A DNA stretch of 64,000 nt from Paraburkholderia haematera (GTDB lineage Bacteria; Pseudomonadota; Gammaproteobacteria; Burkholderiales; Burkholderiaceae): assembly GCF_905220975.1 (NCBI RefSeq), contig NZ_CAJNBK010000021.1, forward strand, positions 57,474 to 121,473, read 5' to 3'. Below, in pieces: positions 1 through 8,307 of the stretch (the first letter of the stretch is position 1; each line of letters starts with the position of its first letter). The notes under the pieces were generated by a model. It saw only the letters and a program-made list of their open reading frames with translations, had not been told where the DNA came from and ran no database searches. The translations under genes were made by a program, and so were the position numbers.

Positions 1-143
1 ACGGCAAGGTGCTCGGCACCAGCTACAAGTGGAATCATCTCGACGAAATCAACCAGTTGCTCGGCGTGCGCGGCGCGAATGCAGCGGATCCGGTGGCGGT
101 GATCCGCACGCAGGCTAACCGGCTGAAGACACAGGGCGTGTGA
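1..143 (+). CDS. lipA: Triacylglycerol lipase, C-terminal fragment (5' end outside window)
   Basis: The last 46 codons of a gene entering from the left edge are visible, starting at the codon at base 3. The peptide contains YKWNHLDEINQLLGVRG followed by a DPVAVIRT-type tail ending NRLKTQGV. This closely matches the C terminus of the secreted Burkholderia cepacia-type subfamily I.2 lipases. In that family the His of NHLDEINQ is the catalytic histidine, and the nearby Asp and Gln lie in the calcium site (family knowledge). The stop is 4 nt before the foldase gene, the expected lipase-foldase operon. The catalytic Ser and Asp are off the window. Confidence 0.85.
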   Translation, partial: GKVLGTSYKWNHLDEINQLLGVRGANAADPVAVIRTQANRLKTQGV

Positions 144-147
144 ACGG

Positions 148-1206
148 ATGCGGCGATTGGATCGGCAGCAGGGCAGTGCGCGGACGCAGTGGCTGACTTT
201 CGTCGCGGTGGGCGCGGTGTCGGCGGGCGCGGCGTTCTGGCTGAACCGGCCGCCGCCCGCGCATGATGCGTCGGCGCTGCACGTGGGGAATGCGGCGAGT
301 TCCGCGCAACCGGCGCGCGCTTTGGGCCAGGACCCGACCGCCGGCGCAGCGACGGCCGGCACATTGCCCGCTTCGCTCGAAGGCTCGTCACCGCCACCTT
401 TGCCAACCGATGGCCATGGCCACCTCGCGCGCACGCATGCGGTCCGTGAATTCTTCGATTACTTCCTGACGACGCAAAACGAAATCTCCGCCACGGCGTT
501 AGACGCATTGGTGCGGCGCCAGATTGCGGCTCAACTCGACGGCACGCCAGCCGCCGCCGAAGCGGTGACGCTCTGGCAGCGCTACAACGCGTATCTCACG
601 GCGCTCGCACAATTGCCGCCAACCTCCTCAAACCCCAATCAGAGCGGTGCAAAGCTGGACCTCGACGCGCTGCAACTTTCGCTCGATCAGCGCGACGCAA
701 TAGGTGTGCGGCTCATGGGCGAATGGAGCGAGCCGTTCTTCGGCGCCGAATCGCGGCAGCAACACACGGATGTGGCGCGCCTGCGCATCGCCTCGGATAG
801 CTCGTTGAGCGACGCGCAGAAAGCGGCGCGTCTCGCCGCACTCGACACGGCACTGCCACCGGAAACACGTGCCGCCCACGAGCGTGCACGCCAGCAGCAG
901 GCGGCACTCGATGCGATCGGTCAGGCGCAGAAGCAGGGCGGTTCGCTCGACGCCATGCGTGCGCAGATCACACAGACGCTTGGGCCTGAAGCGGCAGAGC
1001 GCGTCGTCCAGATGCAGCAAGCCGACGACGCCTGGCAAGCTCGCTATGCGGACTACTCGAGCCAGCGCGCGCAGATCGACAAACAGGATTTGCCGCCTCA
1101 GCAACGCAATGCGCAGATCGCGCAACTGCGTCAGCAGTTCTTCAGCAACCCTAGCGACGCCCTGCGCGCGGCGTCGCTCGATCGCGGCAGCGGTTCCGCA
1201 AACTGA
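148..1206 (+). CDS. lifO: Lipase-specific foldase (Lif, lipase chaperone)
   Basis: A 352-residue protein with a short basic N terminus (MRRLDRQQG) and one hydrophobic segment at about residues 16-31 acting as an inner-membrane anchor. A Pro/Ala-rich variable linker follows to about residue 85. REFFDYFLTTQNE at about 95-107 matches the conserved RxxFDYxLSxxGE foldase motif. The rest is a helical, Gln/Ala/Arg-rich extended domain that in this family wraps around the lipase. It folds the neighbouring lipase in the periplasm before type II export. It starts 4 nt after the lipase stop, so the pair is probably co-translated. Length is normal for Burkholderia Lif proteins. Confidence 0.9.
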   Translation: MRRLDRQQGSARTQWLTFVAVGAVSAGAAFWLNRPPPAHDASALHVGNAASSAQPARALGQDPTAGAATAGTLPASLEGSSPPPLPTDGHGHLARTHAVREFFDYFLTTQNEISATALDALVRRQIAAQLDGTPAAAEAVTLWQRYNAYLTALAQLPPTSSNPNQSGAKLDLDALQLSLDQRDAIGVRLMGEWSEPFFGAESRQQHTDVARLRIASDSSLSDAQKAARLAALDTALPPETRAAHERARQQQAALDAIGQAQKQGGSLDAMRAQITQTLGPEAAERVVQMQQADDAWQARYADYSSQRAQIDKQDLPPQQRNAQIAQLRQQFFSNPSDALRAASLDRGSGSAN

Positions 1207-1218
1207 ACGCTCTATCGC

Positions 1219-1238
1219 GTGCGGTGCGGTGCGGTGCG
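1219..1238. repeat. Tandem pentamer GTGCG x4
   Basis: Four perfect copies of GTGCG sit between the convergent ends of the foldase and the anti-sigma gene. It is a simple repeat with no visible function; the copy number could vary between strains. Confidence 0.6.
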
Positions 1239-1248
1239 GCGTGGCCAG

Positions 1249-2076
1249 TCAGCCCGGCGCCGCGCCCGTCAACTGCGAATACACGTCGTGCGAGAGCTGC
1301 AACAGCACCTTGCGATCGATCCCGCCTGACACGGCATAGCCAAAGTCACCGTCGACCCAGTAGAACACGTTCACCGGCCCGTCCTGATACAGCTTGAACG
1401 CGGTGGTATTCGCGTTCACCTGACGATGCGAAATGCACAACGTCACGCGTTCGCCGTTTGGCCCGCGATACATGAATTGCGCAGTCGGCCCATCGGCGCC
1501 CGGCAACAGGCGGCCGCCCGACAGGTTGAAACCGCTCTTCGAAAGAATCGGCGGATGCACGTCGGTGCCGAGCCGGTTGGAGAGCCACTGCACGAAATCC
1601 TGTTCGTGATCGGCATTCATGTCGGCCGGACGGTCGACGGCGGGCATATAGACCACATGCGCCACCGCGGCTTGCCGTGCAAACAACTCGGAACTATCGG
1701 CACTGACGGGCCGCGTATCCGAGTGACTTGCGGCTGGCGCCAAGACATCCTGTCCCCTATGCGTACCCACGCCGATACCCACGCCGATCACCAGCGCCGC
1801 GGCCATTCCGGCGAACTGCGGCCAGTTGGCGGCAATGCGCCAGCGGCGCCCGCTGGCCGGAGGCGCCTGCAGACGCTTGGGCACAGGCTCGCTCAGCACG
1901 CGGTCATAGCGTTCATGAAACATGTTGTTCAGCGAGAAATAATCGCTGATGCGTGTGGCCAACTCGGGGTTCTGTTCGAGCGCGCGTTCCACCGCGGCGC
2001 GTCGTTCGTCGGACAGTGCGCCGTCCACATAGGCGTGCAGGTCGTCTTCGCCGATCGGCGTGTGTTGGTTGCTCAT
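1249..2076 (-). CDS. Anti-sigma factor, membrane-anchored (partner of the adjacent ECF sigma)
   Basis: A 275-residue protein. The N terminus (EDDLHAYVDGALSDERRAAVERALEQ) has the DLHAYVDG-type signature of RsiW/ChrR-like anti-sigma domains, but no HxxxCxxC zinc motif is seen. A single transmembrane helix lies near residues 93-109 (FAGMAAALVIGVGIGVG). The C-terminal part is periplasmic, with a ...FYWVDGDFGYAVSGG segment typical of Burkholderia transmembrane transcriptional regulators. Its ATG overlaps the stop of the sigma gene by 4 nt, so translation is coupled. Expected role: sequester the sigma factor until an envelope signal arrives. The signal is unknown. Confidence 0.8.
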   Translation of the reverse strand: MSNQHTPIGEDDLHAYVDGALSDERRAAVERALEQNPELATRISDYFSLNNMFHERYDRVLSEPVPKRLQAPPASGRRWRIAANWPQFAGMAAALVIGVGIGVGTHRGQDVLAPAASHSDTRPVSADSSELFARQAAVAHVVYMPAVDRPADMNADHEQDFVQWLSNRLGTDVHPPILSKSGFNLSGGRLLPGADGPTAQFMYRGPNGERVTLCISHRQVNANTTAFKLYQDGPVNVFYWVDGDFGYAVSGGIDRKVLLQLSHDVYSQLTGAAPG

Positions 2077-2591
2077 CGCACCACCTGTAATTTTGCACCG
2101 CGCTGCGTGCCCGCCATCAATGCCCGAAGCCGCTCGCGCCCGCGCGAAAGACGCGACATCACCGTGCCGAGCGGAATGCTCAGCGCGAGCGCCACATCGG
2201 CATAGCTCATCTCCTCGAGGCCGACCAGCAGCACGACTTCGCGCTGTTCGATGGGCAGGCGCTGCAATGCATAGTCGAGGTCGCGCATTTCCAGCGAACG
2301 GGTCTGATCGGACGGCACGGCAAATTCGCTTTCTTGGACGCTGTCGTCGTCGACTGCCACGTGGACGGCACGCGCTGAAGCCTTGCGCGCCTGATTGGCG
2401 AACACGTTATGCATGATCGTGAACAGCCACGCACGCAGGTCGGTGCCAGGCTGGAACATGCCCGTGCGGCCGAGCGCGCGTTCGAGTGTGTCCTGCACCA
2501 GATCGTCGGCGAGATCGCGATTGTTGATCAGCGCTCGCGCGTAGCGCCGCAAGCGCGGCACATGCTCCATCAACTCGTCACGGACATCCAT
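2073..2591 (-). CDS. ECF RNA polymerase sigma factor
   Basis: A 172-residue group IV sigma-70 factor. Region 2 is around residues 10-75 (RRYARALINNRDLADDLVQDTLERAL, then AWLFTIMHNVFANQAR). Region 4 is around 110-160 (LPIEQREVVLLVGLEEMSYADVALAL, then PLGTVMSRLSRGRERLR). Regions 1 and 3 are absent, as usual for ECF factors. It lies in a leftward operon with the anti-sigma gene, overlapping it by 4 nt. A GGAATAAA...CGTGTTT ECF-type promoter at 2671-2696 reads into it. The same element occurs twice more at 3500-3588, which suggests autoregulation. Confidence 0.9.
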   Translation of the reverse strand: MDVRDELMEHVPRLRRYARALINNRDLADDLVQDTLERALGRTGMFQPGTDLRAWLFTIMHNVFANQARKASARAVHVAVDDDSVQESEFAVPSDQTRSLEMRDLDYALQRLPIEQREVVLLVGLEEMSYADVALALSIPLGTVMSRLSRGRERLRALMAGTQRGAKLQVVR

Positions 2592-2670
2592 TTTCTATCC
2601 CAATCGTGGGGCTTCTCGTAGGCGCCGGGTGGGCGGCCGTCGATTGAATCACCACGCGTATTCGAGGTGG

Positions 2671-2696
2671 AAACACGCGTGGACGAATTTTATTCC
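2671..2696 (-). promoter_or_regulatory. Predicted ECF sigma promoter of the sigma/anti-sigma operon
   Basis: Read on the minus strand: GGAATAAAA, 10 nt, then CGTGTTT, with an A-tract (GCAAAAAACA) just upstream. It lies about 80 nt before the sigma-factor ATG. The -35 GGAAT and CGT-type -10 are the classic ECF pattern. Two related elements lie at 3500-3525 and 3563-3588. Confidence 0.6.
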
Positions 2697-2735
2697 GTTG
2701 TTTTTTGCAACGTTGCGAATAAACCTGAAGTGGCC

Positions 2736-3476
2736 TTATCGCATGGTCATCACGTCGGCGGCGCGCATCAAGCCGTGGGTCCGGGCGTCGCCGGCGACCA
2801 CAAAGCGCTGGCGCTGCGCCGTCCAGGTCAGCAGCCGGATCTCGCCAATGCGGCGGGCGGTCCATTGCGGCTGGGCCGGCGCCAGCAGGGCCAGGGTGGA
2901 AATCACCACGACGGGCCGGCTGTCTCCGTTCAGATAGACGAATTCGTTGGCGCGTTGGAACGGGCCTGGCGATAGGACCCTTTGATCCACGAGCCGCAAG
3001 CCGATTGCGGCGAGCTCCGGCGCGGATACGTCGGTTCGAGTCGGCGACGCAGCGGAATACGATGCGGCGGCGGCTTCCGCCAACGCCATCACGGCGGCAT
3101 TGTTGAGCGCCTGCTGGGACATCTGGGTGGCGGCGAACCATCCGCTCGCAGCCACCAGCGTCAGAACGAGTGCCGCGAGCGCATTCACCACCTTGCGCGG
3201 ACGCCTTGCAGCCTTCAGCCGGTCGAGCGCGCCGCGCCATCCTCCGGGACGGTTCGACACGGGCTCGTCGGTTGTCTGGAAAGCCTGCTGCATTTGCGCA
3301 TTCAACCTGCCATAGAACGCGACTCGGCGCGCTTCGGCCGGATCCCGGCCCAGATAGTCCCGCAGAAACGCCGCGCGTTCCGGCGTCAGCGTGCCGTCGG
3401 CATAGGCCTGAATGTCGGCTTCGGAAAGTGGCGCGCCGGAGGGCGCGTGGGTCGAGGTCATGGTGTCGGCGTTCAT
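2736..3476 (-). CDS. Second anti-sigma-like transmembrane protein
   Basis: A 246-residue protein. The N-terminal SEADIQAYADGTLTPERAAFLRDYL resembles the start of the anti-sigma protein at 1249-2076. One transmembrane helix lies near residues 96-112 (VVNALAALVLTLVAASGWF), followed by a periplasmic part rich in Ala. No HxxxCxxC zinc site is seen. It lies upstream of the sigma gene on the same strand with its own ECF-like promoter. It may be a second sensor feeding the same sigma factor, or a divergent paralogue. The start at 3476 has no strong ribosome-binding site; an ATG five codons downstream is possible. Confidence 0.65.
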   Translation of the reverse strand: MNADTMTSTHAPSGAPLSEADIQAYADGTLTPERAAFLRDYLGRDPAEARRVAFYGRLNAQMQQAFQTTDEPVSNRPGGWRGALDRLKAARRPRKVVNALAALVLTLVAASGWFAATQMSQQALNNAAVMALAEAAAASYSAASPTRTDVSAPELAAIGLRLVDQRVLSPGPFQRANEFVYLNGDSRPVVVISTLALLAPAQPQWTARRIGEIRLLTWTAQRQRFVVAGDARTHGLMRAADVMTMR

Positions 3477-3499
3477 CGGATTGCGGCTATCGATGGGCG

Positions 3500-3525
3500 A
3501 ACACAGGCAGGAGCGGGTTTATTCC
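3500..3525 (-). promoter_or_regulatory. Predicted ECF sigma promoter of the second anti-sigma-like gene
   Basis: Minus strand reads GGAATAAAC, about 11 nt, then TGTGTT, with an upstream A-tract (GCAAAAAACA). The -35 matches the other two copies exactly. The -10 is shifted by 1 nt and weaker. Confidence 0.45.
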
Positions 3526-3562
3526 CCATTCGAAATATGTTTTTTGCGTAACGCCAAGGCAG

Positions 3563-3588
3563 GAATAAAAGCCGCAAAGCCGTGGTTC
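3563..3588 (+). promoter_or_regulatory. Predicted ECF sigma promoter of the DUF4148 gene
   Basis: Plus strand reads GGAATAAAA, 10 nt, then CGTGGTT, with the same spacing as the element at 2671-2696. It lies about 40 nt before the ATG at 3629, back to back with the element at 3500-3525. Confidence 0.55.
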
Positions 3589-3628
3589 TCCCTCATGCAA
3601 ACCCGCACAAAACTCTTTGGAGTTCATC

Positions 3629-3898
3629 ATGAAGAAGATCGTTTTTGCCGCATTGTCCGTGGTCATTCTGGCTGCTTCGTCGAGCGCATTTGCAGAAGGC
3701 AAGACACGTGCTCAGGTGTACCAGGAATTGATTGAAGCTCAACAGAATGGCCTCGATTTCATCACGGATTCATCGTATCCGGATGTGAATCCCGTCTTCG
3801 CACAGCAGGTCAAGCATCAAAAAGAAGCACTCGCCGCCAAGGCGGCCGCCGCGAACCACGTCGCGAGTGGCAGCGCGGCGACGGGCGCCGTCAATTGA
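3629..3898 (+). CDS. DUF4148-type small exported protein
   Basis: An 89-residue protein beginning MKKIVFAALSVVILAASSSAFA, a clear signal peptide with an AxA cleavage site. The mature part begins EGKTRAQVYQELIEAQQNGL, the DUF4148 pattern abundant in Burkholderia and Ralstonia. The ATG at 3629 is preferred because TTTGGAG lies about 8 nt upstream; the in-frame TTG at 3617 overlaps that site. No biochemical role is known for the family. The ECF-type promoter just upstream suggests it is an output of the neighbouring envelope-stress sigma factor. Confidence 0.75.
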   Translation: MKKIVFAALSVVILAASSSAFAEGKTRAQVYQELIEAQQNGLDFITDSSYPDVNPVFAQQVKHQKEALAAKAAAANHVASGSAATGAVN

Positions 3899-3905
3899 AG
3901 GGATC

Positions 3906-3944
3906 GATATCCGGCGCGCGTCTCGAACGGACGCGCCGGATATC
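3906..3944 (+). terminator. Strong hairpin after the DUF4148 gene (probable terminator)
   Basis: A perfect 13-bp stem begins GATATCCGGCGCG and ends with its exact complement, around a 13-nt loop, 7 nt after the stop codon. There is no T-tract, so it may be a factor-assisted terminator or an mRNA-stabilising hairpin. Confidence 0.55.
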
Positions 3945-4012
3945 CAATGGAATAGATCGCCGATTTCGGTGTTTGCCGATGAGTGCATCTTTCCGAGAGT
4001 CAACGAGTCGTC

Positions 4013-5104
4013 ATGACAAAACCATCCGTTCCCAACGCTGAACCCCGATGTCTGCCGTGCCGGCTCGCCGCGATTGGCGCGGTCGTTGCAGTCTTTGCCG
4101 GCGGCTTTGCCTACACGGCAGGCTGGCTGACACCCACGCGGCTCTCTGCGCCGCGATTCATCAATACATTCGAAGCAGTGGCAGGCCAGCCGCATCCTGG
4201 CTACCGCCGCAACCACGCAAAGGGCCTGTGCGTGGAGGGCTATTTCGACAGTAACGGCGACGGCGCGGTGTTGTCTCGCGCTGCGGTGTTCGCTACCGGC
4301 CGCACGCCGGTCACGGGGCGTTTTGCCGTACCGGGTGGCAACCCGTCCGCGCCCGATACCAGTTCACCGGTGCGCAGTATGGCCTTGTTATTCCAGTTGC
4401 AAAATGGCGAGCAGTGGCGCACGGGAATGAATTCGACACCCGTATTCGCAGTTCATACGCCCGAGCAGTTCTATCAGCAACTGCTTGCGGCGAAGCCCGA
4501 TGCCGCGACCGGCAAACCGGACCCGGCGAAGCTGAAGGCGTTTTACGACGCGAATCCGGAAACCCAACCGTTTCGCGCGTGGGTGAAAGCGCATCCGCCG
4601 TCATCGAGTCTCGCGAACGCCGCGTACTACAGCATCAACGCATTCCAGTTTACCGACCGTGCGGGCAATACCCGTGCGGTGCGCTGGTCGATGGTGCCTG
4701 AAACGCCATATGCGCCGATCACCGATGCCCAAAAAGCCGGGAAGAATTTCCTCGAGGCCGACCTCGACCAGCGCCTGCAAAGCGGACCGTTACGCTGGCA
4801 TCTGATCCTGACGGTCGCCCAGCCCGGCGATCCCGTCGACGACGCGACGATGCAATGGCCCGACGATCGTCAGCATATCGATGCCGGCACACTGGTGATC
4901 GATCGCTCGACATCGCAGGAAGGCGGTACGTGCCGCGACGTCAATTTCGATCCGACCATCTTGCCGGCGGGCATCCGGCCTTCGAACGATCCATTGCTCG
5001 CGGCACGCTCGGCTGCTTACGCGCTGTCGTACAAGCGCCGCACACGCGAAGAAACGCTGCATCCCGCGATCCACCAAACGCAGACAAACGGAGGCCAGTC
5101 ATGA
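4013..5104 (+). CDS. Catalase-family haem peroxidase (SrpA-like), membrane-anchored or exported
   Basis: A 363-residue catalase-related peroxidase. A hydrophobic N-terminal helix at about residues 18-37 (LAAIGAVVAVFAGGFAYTAGW) suggests a signal anchor. PHPGYRRNHAKGLCVEGYF at about 60-78 carries the distal haem histidine (RNHAKG) of this small catalase family. SRAAVFATGRTPVTGRFAVPGGNP follows, as in SrpA-like proteins. It is much shorter than typical monofunctional catalases. It overlaps the cytochrome b561 gene by ATGA, so haem-linked electron transfer between the two is a fair inference. The ATG at 4013 was chosen; a GTG at 3983 is in frame but would put ten residues before the anchor. Confidence 0.8.
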   Translation: MTKPSVPNAEPRCLPCRLAAIGAVVAVFAGGFAYTAGWLTPTRLSAPRFINTFEAVAGQPHPGYRRNHAKGLCVEGYFDSNGDGAVLSRAAVFATGRTPVTGRFAVPGGNPSAPDTSSPVRSMALLFQLQNGEQWRTGMNSTPVFAVHTPEQFYQQLLAAKPDAATGKPDPAKLKAFYDANPETQPFRAWVKAHPPSSSLANAAYYSINAFQFTDRAGNTRAVRWSMVPETPYAPITDAQKAGKNFLEADLDQRLQSGPLRWHLILTVAQPGDPVDDATMQWPDDRQHIDAGTLVIDRSTSQEGGTCRDVNFDPTILPAGIRPSNDPLLAARSAAYALSYKRRTREETLHPAIHQTQTNGGQS

Positions 5105-5640
5105 AGCAGACGCGCGCACATTTCAGTCCGCTCGCGCGAGCGCTGCATTGGACGATGGCACCGCTGATCGTCGCGATGCTGTTCATCGGGGTGGGGATGG
5201 TCGCGACGGTATCGCGTGCGCATATCACGCTGATCGCGATTCACAAGCCGCTCGGCATCGCGCTGCTGTTGTTGGTGATACTGCGCGCGAGCGTGCGGAT
5301 CAGGCGCGGCAGTCCGCCGTTGCCGGTAGACATGCCGGCGTCGCAGCGCATCGCCGCCAGACTGTCGCATCTCGTGCTGTACGTGCTGATGGCGGCGATG
5401 CCATTGATCGGCTGGGCGATGCTATCCGCAGCGGGATACCCGGTCACGCTATATGGTCCGCTGTATTTGCCGCCGATCGCGCCGCATAACGTCGAATTGT
5501 TCGCGGTGCTGCGCGCGCTGCACACATGGCTCGCATTTGCATTGTTTGCCACCGTGCTGTTGCATCTCGCGGCGGCGTTACTTCATGGATTGATCCGCCG
5601 CGATGGCGTGTTTTCGAGCATGGCGCGCGGTGGGCGTTAG
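5101..5640 (+). CDS. Cytochrome b561 family protein
   Basis: A 179-residue integral membrane protein with four hydrophobic segments: about 17-38, 47-64, 88-110 and 143-165. Conserved histidines in these helices (ALHWTMAPL, IAIHKPLG, RLSHLVLYVLMAAMPLIGW, LHTWLAF, LLHLAAALLH) match the bis-haem b561 pattern. It probably passes quinol electrons to a periplasmic partner. The catalase-like gene immediately upstream overlaps it by 4 nt, a pairing seen in other proteobacteria. It ends convergently, overlapping the next gene by 4 nt. Confidence 0.85.
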   Translation: MKQTRAHFSPLARALHWTMAPLIVAMLFIGVGMVATVSRAHITLIAIHKPLGIALLLLVILRASVRIRRGSPPLPVDMPASQRIAARLSHLVLYVLMAAMPLIGWAMLSAAGYPVTLYGPLYLPPIAPHNVELFAVLRALHTWLAFALFATVLLHLAAALLHGLIRRDGVFSSMARGGR

Positions 5641-8141
5641 CGCTTCACCCGCTCCGAGCGCGGATCGTAGGGCGCCTTCAGATGCACGGTCGCCGGCAAC
5701 AGATCGCCGGCGACGTCGATCATGTATTGGCCGCTGTTCAGATACGCCGCATCGGCAACGCCATCCGGATTGTTGATATAGCCCATCGCGACCGGACAGC
5801 CGAGCGTGTGCCCGAATGCCGCCGAACTGACGAAGCCGACCGGCTTGCCGTCACGCAGAATGGCTTCGCCGCCCCATAGCATGCGATCGGTGGCGCCATC
5901 GGCGGTGAGCACCGCCATCCGGCGGCGCTGCGGTTCGGCGCGCAATTTCAGCAACGCTTCGCGGCCGCGGAAAGGAATGTCCTTGTCGAGCTTGCAGGCA
6001 AATGACAGACCCGCTTCGAACGGATTCGTATCGGGAGTCAGTTCGCGCCCCCACGCGCGATAACCCTTCTCGATGCGCAAAGAATCGATCGCGTAGTAGC
6101 CCGCATTGACGAGGCCGAATGCCGTGCCCGCGGCGTGCAGCGTTTCGTAGACACCCACTGCGAATTCCACCGGCACGTAGAGCTCCCAGCCGAGTTCGCC
6201 GACATAGGTGAGACGCGTGGCGCGCACCGTCGCGTAGCCGAGATCGACCTCGCGGCTTTGGCCGAACGCAAACGCCTCATTGCTCCAGTCCGCCTTCGAC
6301 ACGCTTTGCAGCAACTCGCGAGAGCGTGGGCCCATCACGGCGAGCACGGCGTATTGCCCGGTGACGTCGACCAGGGTGCAGTGTTTGTCGTGCGGAATCG
6401 CTTTTTCGATGGTGTCGAAATCGCGCGTGGTTTGCGCGGTGCCGGTGACGAGCAGGTATTGATCGTCGGCGAGGCGCGTCAGCGTGAAGTCCGATTCGTA
6501 GGTGCCGCGCTCGTTGAGCATGCCGGTATAGACCGTGGTGCCTGGCGGCACGGCGACGTCATTGGTGACAATGCCTTGCAGCACGCTTTCCGCATCACGT
6601 CCTTTGATGAGAAATTTGGAGAACGACGTCATGTCGAATAGCGCGACGCCTTCGCGGCATGCGCGATGCTCGGCGCCGCTCCACGGCAGCCAGTTCTGCT
6701 GGCCGAACGCGTAGTCGATCTGTGCCTCGGCGGGTGTCGGCGCGAAAAAGTTGGCACGCTCCCAGCCCATCTTGCTGCCGAAAGAGGCGCCTTCGTCGCG
6801 CAGCAGCGAATAGAGCGGTGAGCGGCGAAACGGCCGCGCGCTGTCGAGTTCGCGATTCGGCCACGGCATCGCATAGTGCAGGCCGAGCGTTTCCTTCACG
6901 CGATCGTGCAACCACGTGTCGTTGCCGTTAAAGCGCGCGAAGCGGCGGATGTCGACCGGCCACAGGTCCATCGTAGGTTCGCCCGCGACGATCCATTCGG
7001 CGAGCGCCATGCCCGCACCGCCCGCCGACGCGATCCCCATCGAGTTGAAACCTGCGCCGACGAAAAAGCGCCGCAATTCCGGCGCTTCGCCGAGCATGAA
7101 GTTGTTGTCCGGCGTGAACGACTCCGGGCCGTTGTAGAACTGCTTCACCTGCGCCGTTTCGAGCGCGGGCACGCGTTGCAGCGCATTTTCCATCAGGATT
7201 TCGAACTGATCCCAGTCGTCGGGCAGCAACTGGAATTCGAAATTCTCCGGAATGCCGTTCATGCCCCAGGGCTTCGCGTTCGGCTCGAAGCCGCCCATCA
7301 CGAGACCACCCACTTCCTCCTTGAAGTAGATGAAGCCGTCCGGATCGCGCATGACCGGCAGGTCCGGATGCACCCCGGCGATGCGTTCGGTGACGATGTA
7401 GTAGTGCTCGGCCGAGTGCAGCGGCACGGTCACGCCGCACAGGCGGCCGACCGCCTTGGCCCACTGGCCCGCGCAATTCACGACGATATCCGCGCCGATC
7501 GTGCCTTCCTCGCCGTCCTTGTTGCGCCACGCGAGGCCGCTGACTTCGCGCGCGCCGGTTGTGCCGTTGGTCTTGTTTTCGAGAGCCGTGCGCGTATGGA
7601 TCGCCGTGACGCGGGTGTTCTCGACGATGCGTGCGCCGCGCGTGCGGGCGCCGCGGGCGAGGGCCTGGGTCAGATCGGTGGGATTCGCCTTGCCGTCACC
7701 GGGCAGCCAGACGGCGCCGAGCAGGTCGTCGGTGCGCATCACCGGCCATAGATCGCCGGCTTCCTGCGGGCTGATCACGTCACACGCTACGCCGTAGGCG
7801 CGCGCGACGGCGGCGGTGCGCTTGAGTTGGGTCATCCGTTCAGCCGTGCGGGCCACTGAAAGCGAGCCGCATTGCTTCCAGCCGGTCGCGAGACCGGTGT
7901 CGGCTTCGAGTTCGGCATAGAGCGCGGTCGAGTAGCGGATCAGCCTGGTCATACTTTCCTGCGCGCGCAGTTGGCCGACGAGGCCGGCCGCGTGCCAGGT
8001 GGTCCCGCAAGACAACTGGCCTTGTTCCAGCAAAACCACATCGGTCCAACCCAGTTTGGTGAGGTGATAGGCGACCGAGCAGCCAATGATGCCGCCTCCA
8101 ATGATGACGACACGGGCGTGGGCAGGGATGGATGTGGACAT
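5637..8141 (-). CDS. FAD-dependent dimethylglycine/sarcosine-dehydrogenase-like enzyme with GcvT domain
   Basis: An 834-residue fusion. The N terminus has an FAD Rossmann motif, VVIIGGGIIGCSVAYHLTKLG, then a DAO-type oxidoreductase domain to about residue 400. The C-terminal half has a GcvT/aminomethyltransferase fold with its linker (YTGMLNERGTYESDFTLTRL, GELGWELYVP) and a C-terminal barrel (YINNPDGV region). This arrangement is typical of dimethylglycine and sarcosine dehydrogenases, which oxidise N-methyl groups and pass the C1 unit to folate. The exact substrate cannot be read from sequence. The start at 8141 places the FAD motif 10 residues in. It is monocistronic here. Confidence 0.8.
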   Translation of the reverse strand: MSTSIPAHARVVIIGGGIIGCSVAYHLTKLGWTDVVLLEQGQLSCGTTWHAAGLVGQLRAQESMTRLIRYSTALYAELEADTGLATGWKQCGSLSVARTAERMTQLKRTAAVARAYGVACDVISPQEAGDLWPVMRTDDLLGAVWLPGDGKANPTDLTQALARGARTRGARIVENTRVTAIHTRTALENKTNGTTGAREVSGLAWRNKDGEEGTIGADIVVNCAGQWAKAVGRLCGVTVPLHSAEHYYIVTERIAGVHPDLPVMRDPDGFIYFKEEVGGLVMGGFEPNAKPWGMNGIPENFEFQLLPDDWDQFEILMENALQRVPALETAQVKQFYNGPESFTPDNNFMLGEAPELRRFFVGAGFNSMGIASAGGAGMALAEWIVAGEPTMDLWPVDIRRFARFNGNDTWLHDRVKETLGLHYAMPWPNRELDSARPFRRSPLYSLLRDEGASFGSKMGWERANFFAPTPAEAQIDYAFGQQNWLPWSGAEHRACREGVALFDMTSFSKFLIKGRDAESVLQGIVTNDVAVPPGTTVYTGMLNERGTYESDFTLTRLADDQYLLVTGTAQTTRDFDTIEKAIPHDKHCTLVDVTGQYAVLAVMGPRSRELLQSVSKADWSNEAFAFGQSREVDLGYATVRATRLTYVGELGWELYVPVEFAVGVYETLHAAGTAFGLVNAGYYAIDSLRIEKGYRAWGRELTPDTNPFEAGLSFACKLDKDIPFRGREALLKLRAEPQRRRMAVLTADGATDRMLWGGEAILRDGKPVGFVSSAAFGHTLGCPVAMGYINNPDGVADAAYLNSGQYMIDVAGDLLPATVHLKAPYDPRSERVKR

Positions 8142-8273
8142 ATGTGGAAATGAGTTGAATTGATGCGCGTAGATTGCAACAAAATTTGGCAAAAAGCAAT
8201 GATCGATTTGGTGCGCGTGCGATCAAAGGAGGCGGCGGTTGCACTGGCAATAAGCAGCAGCACTACCATTTTA

Positions 8274-8288
8274 TAACCAAGTAGGTTA
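8274..8288. promoter_or_regulatory. MqsA-type operator palindrome overlapping a -10-like TATAAC
   Basis: TAACC-AAGTA-GGTTA is a perfect 5+5 inverted repeat, 19 nt before the toxin start. E. coli mqsRA operators follow AACCT-N3-AGGTT (family knowledge); this copy has one inner mismatch (AACCA). A -10-like TATAAC at 8272-8277 overlaps the left arm, so repressor binding would block the polymerase. No convincing -35 is seen. Confidence 0.65.
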
Positions 8289-8307
8289 ATATCCATTGGA
8301 GGCAAAG

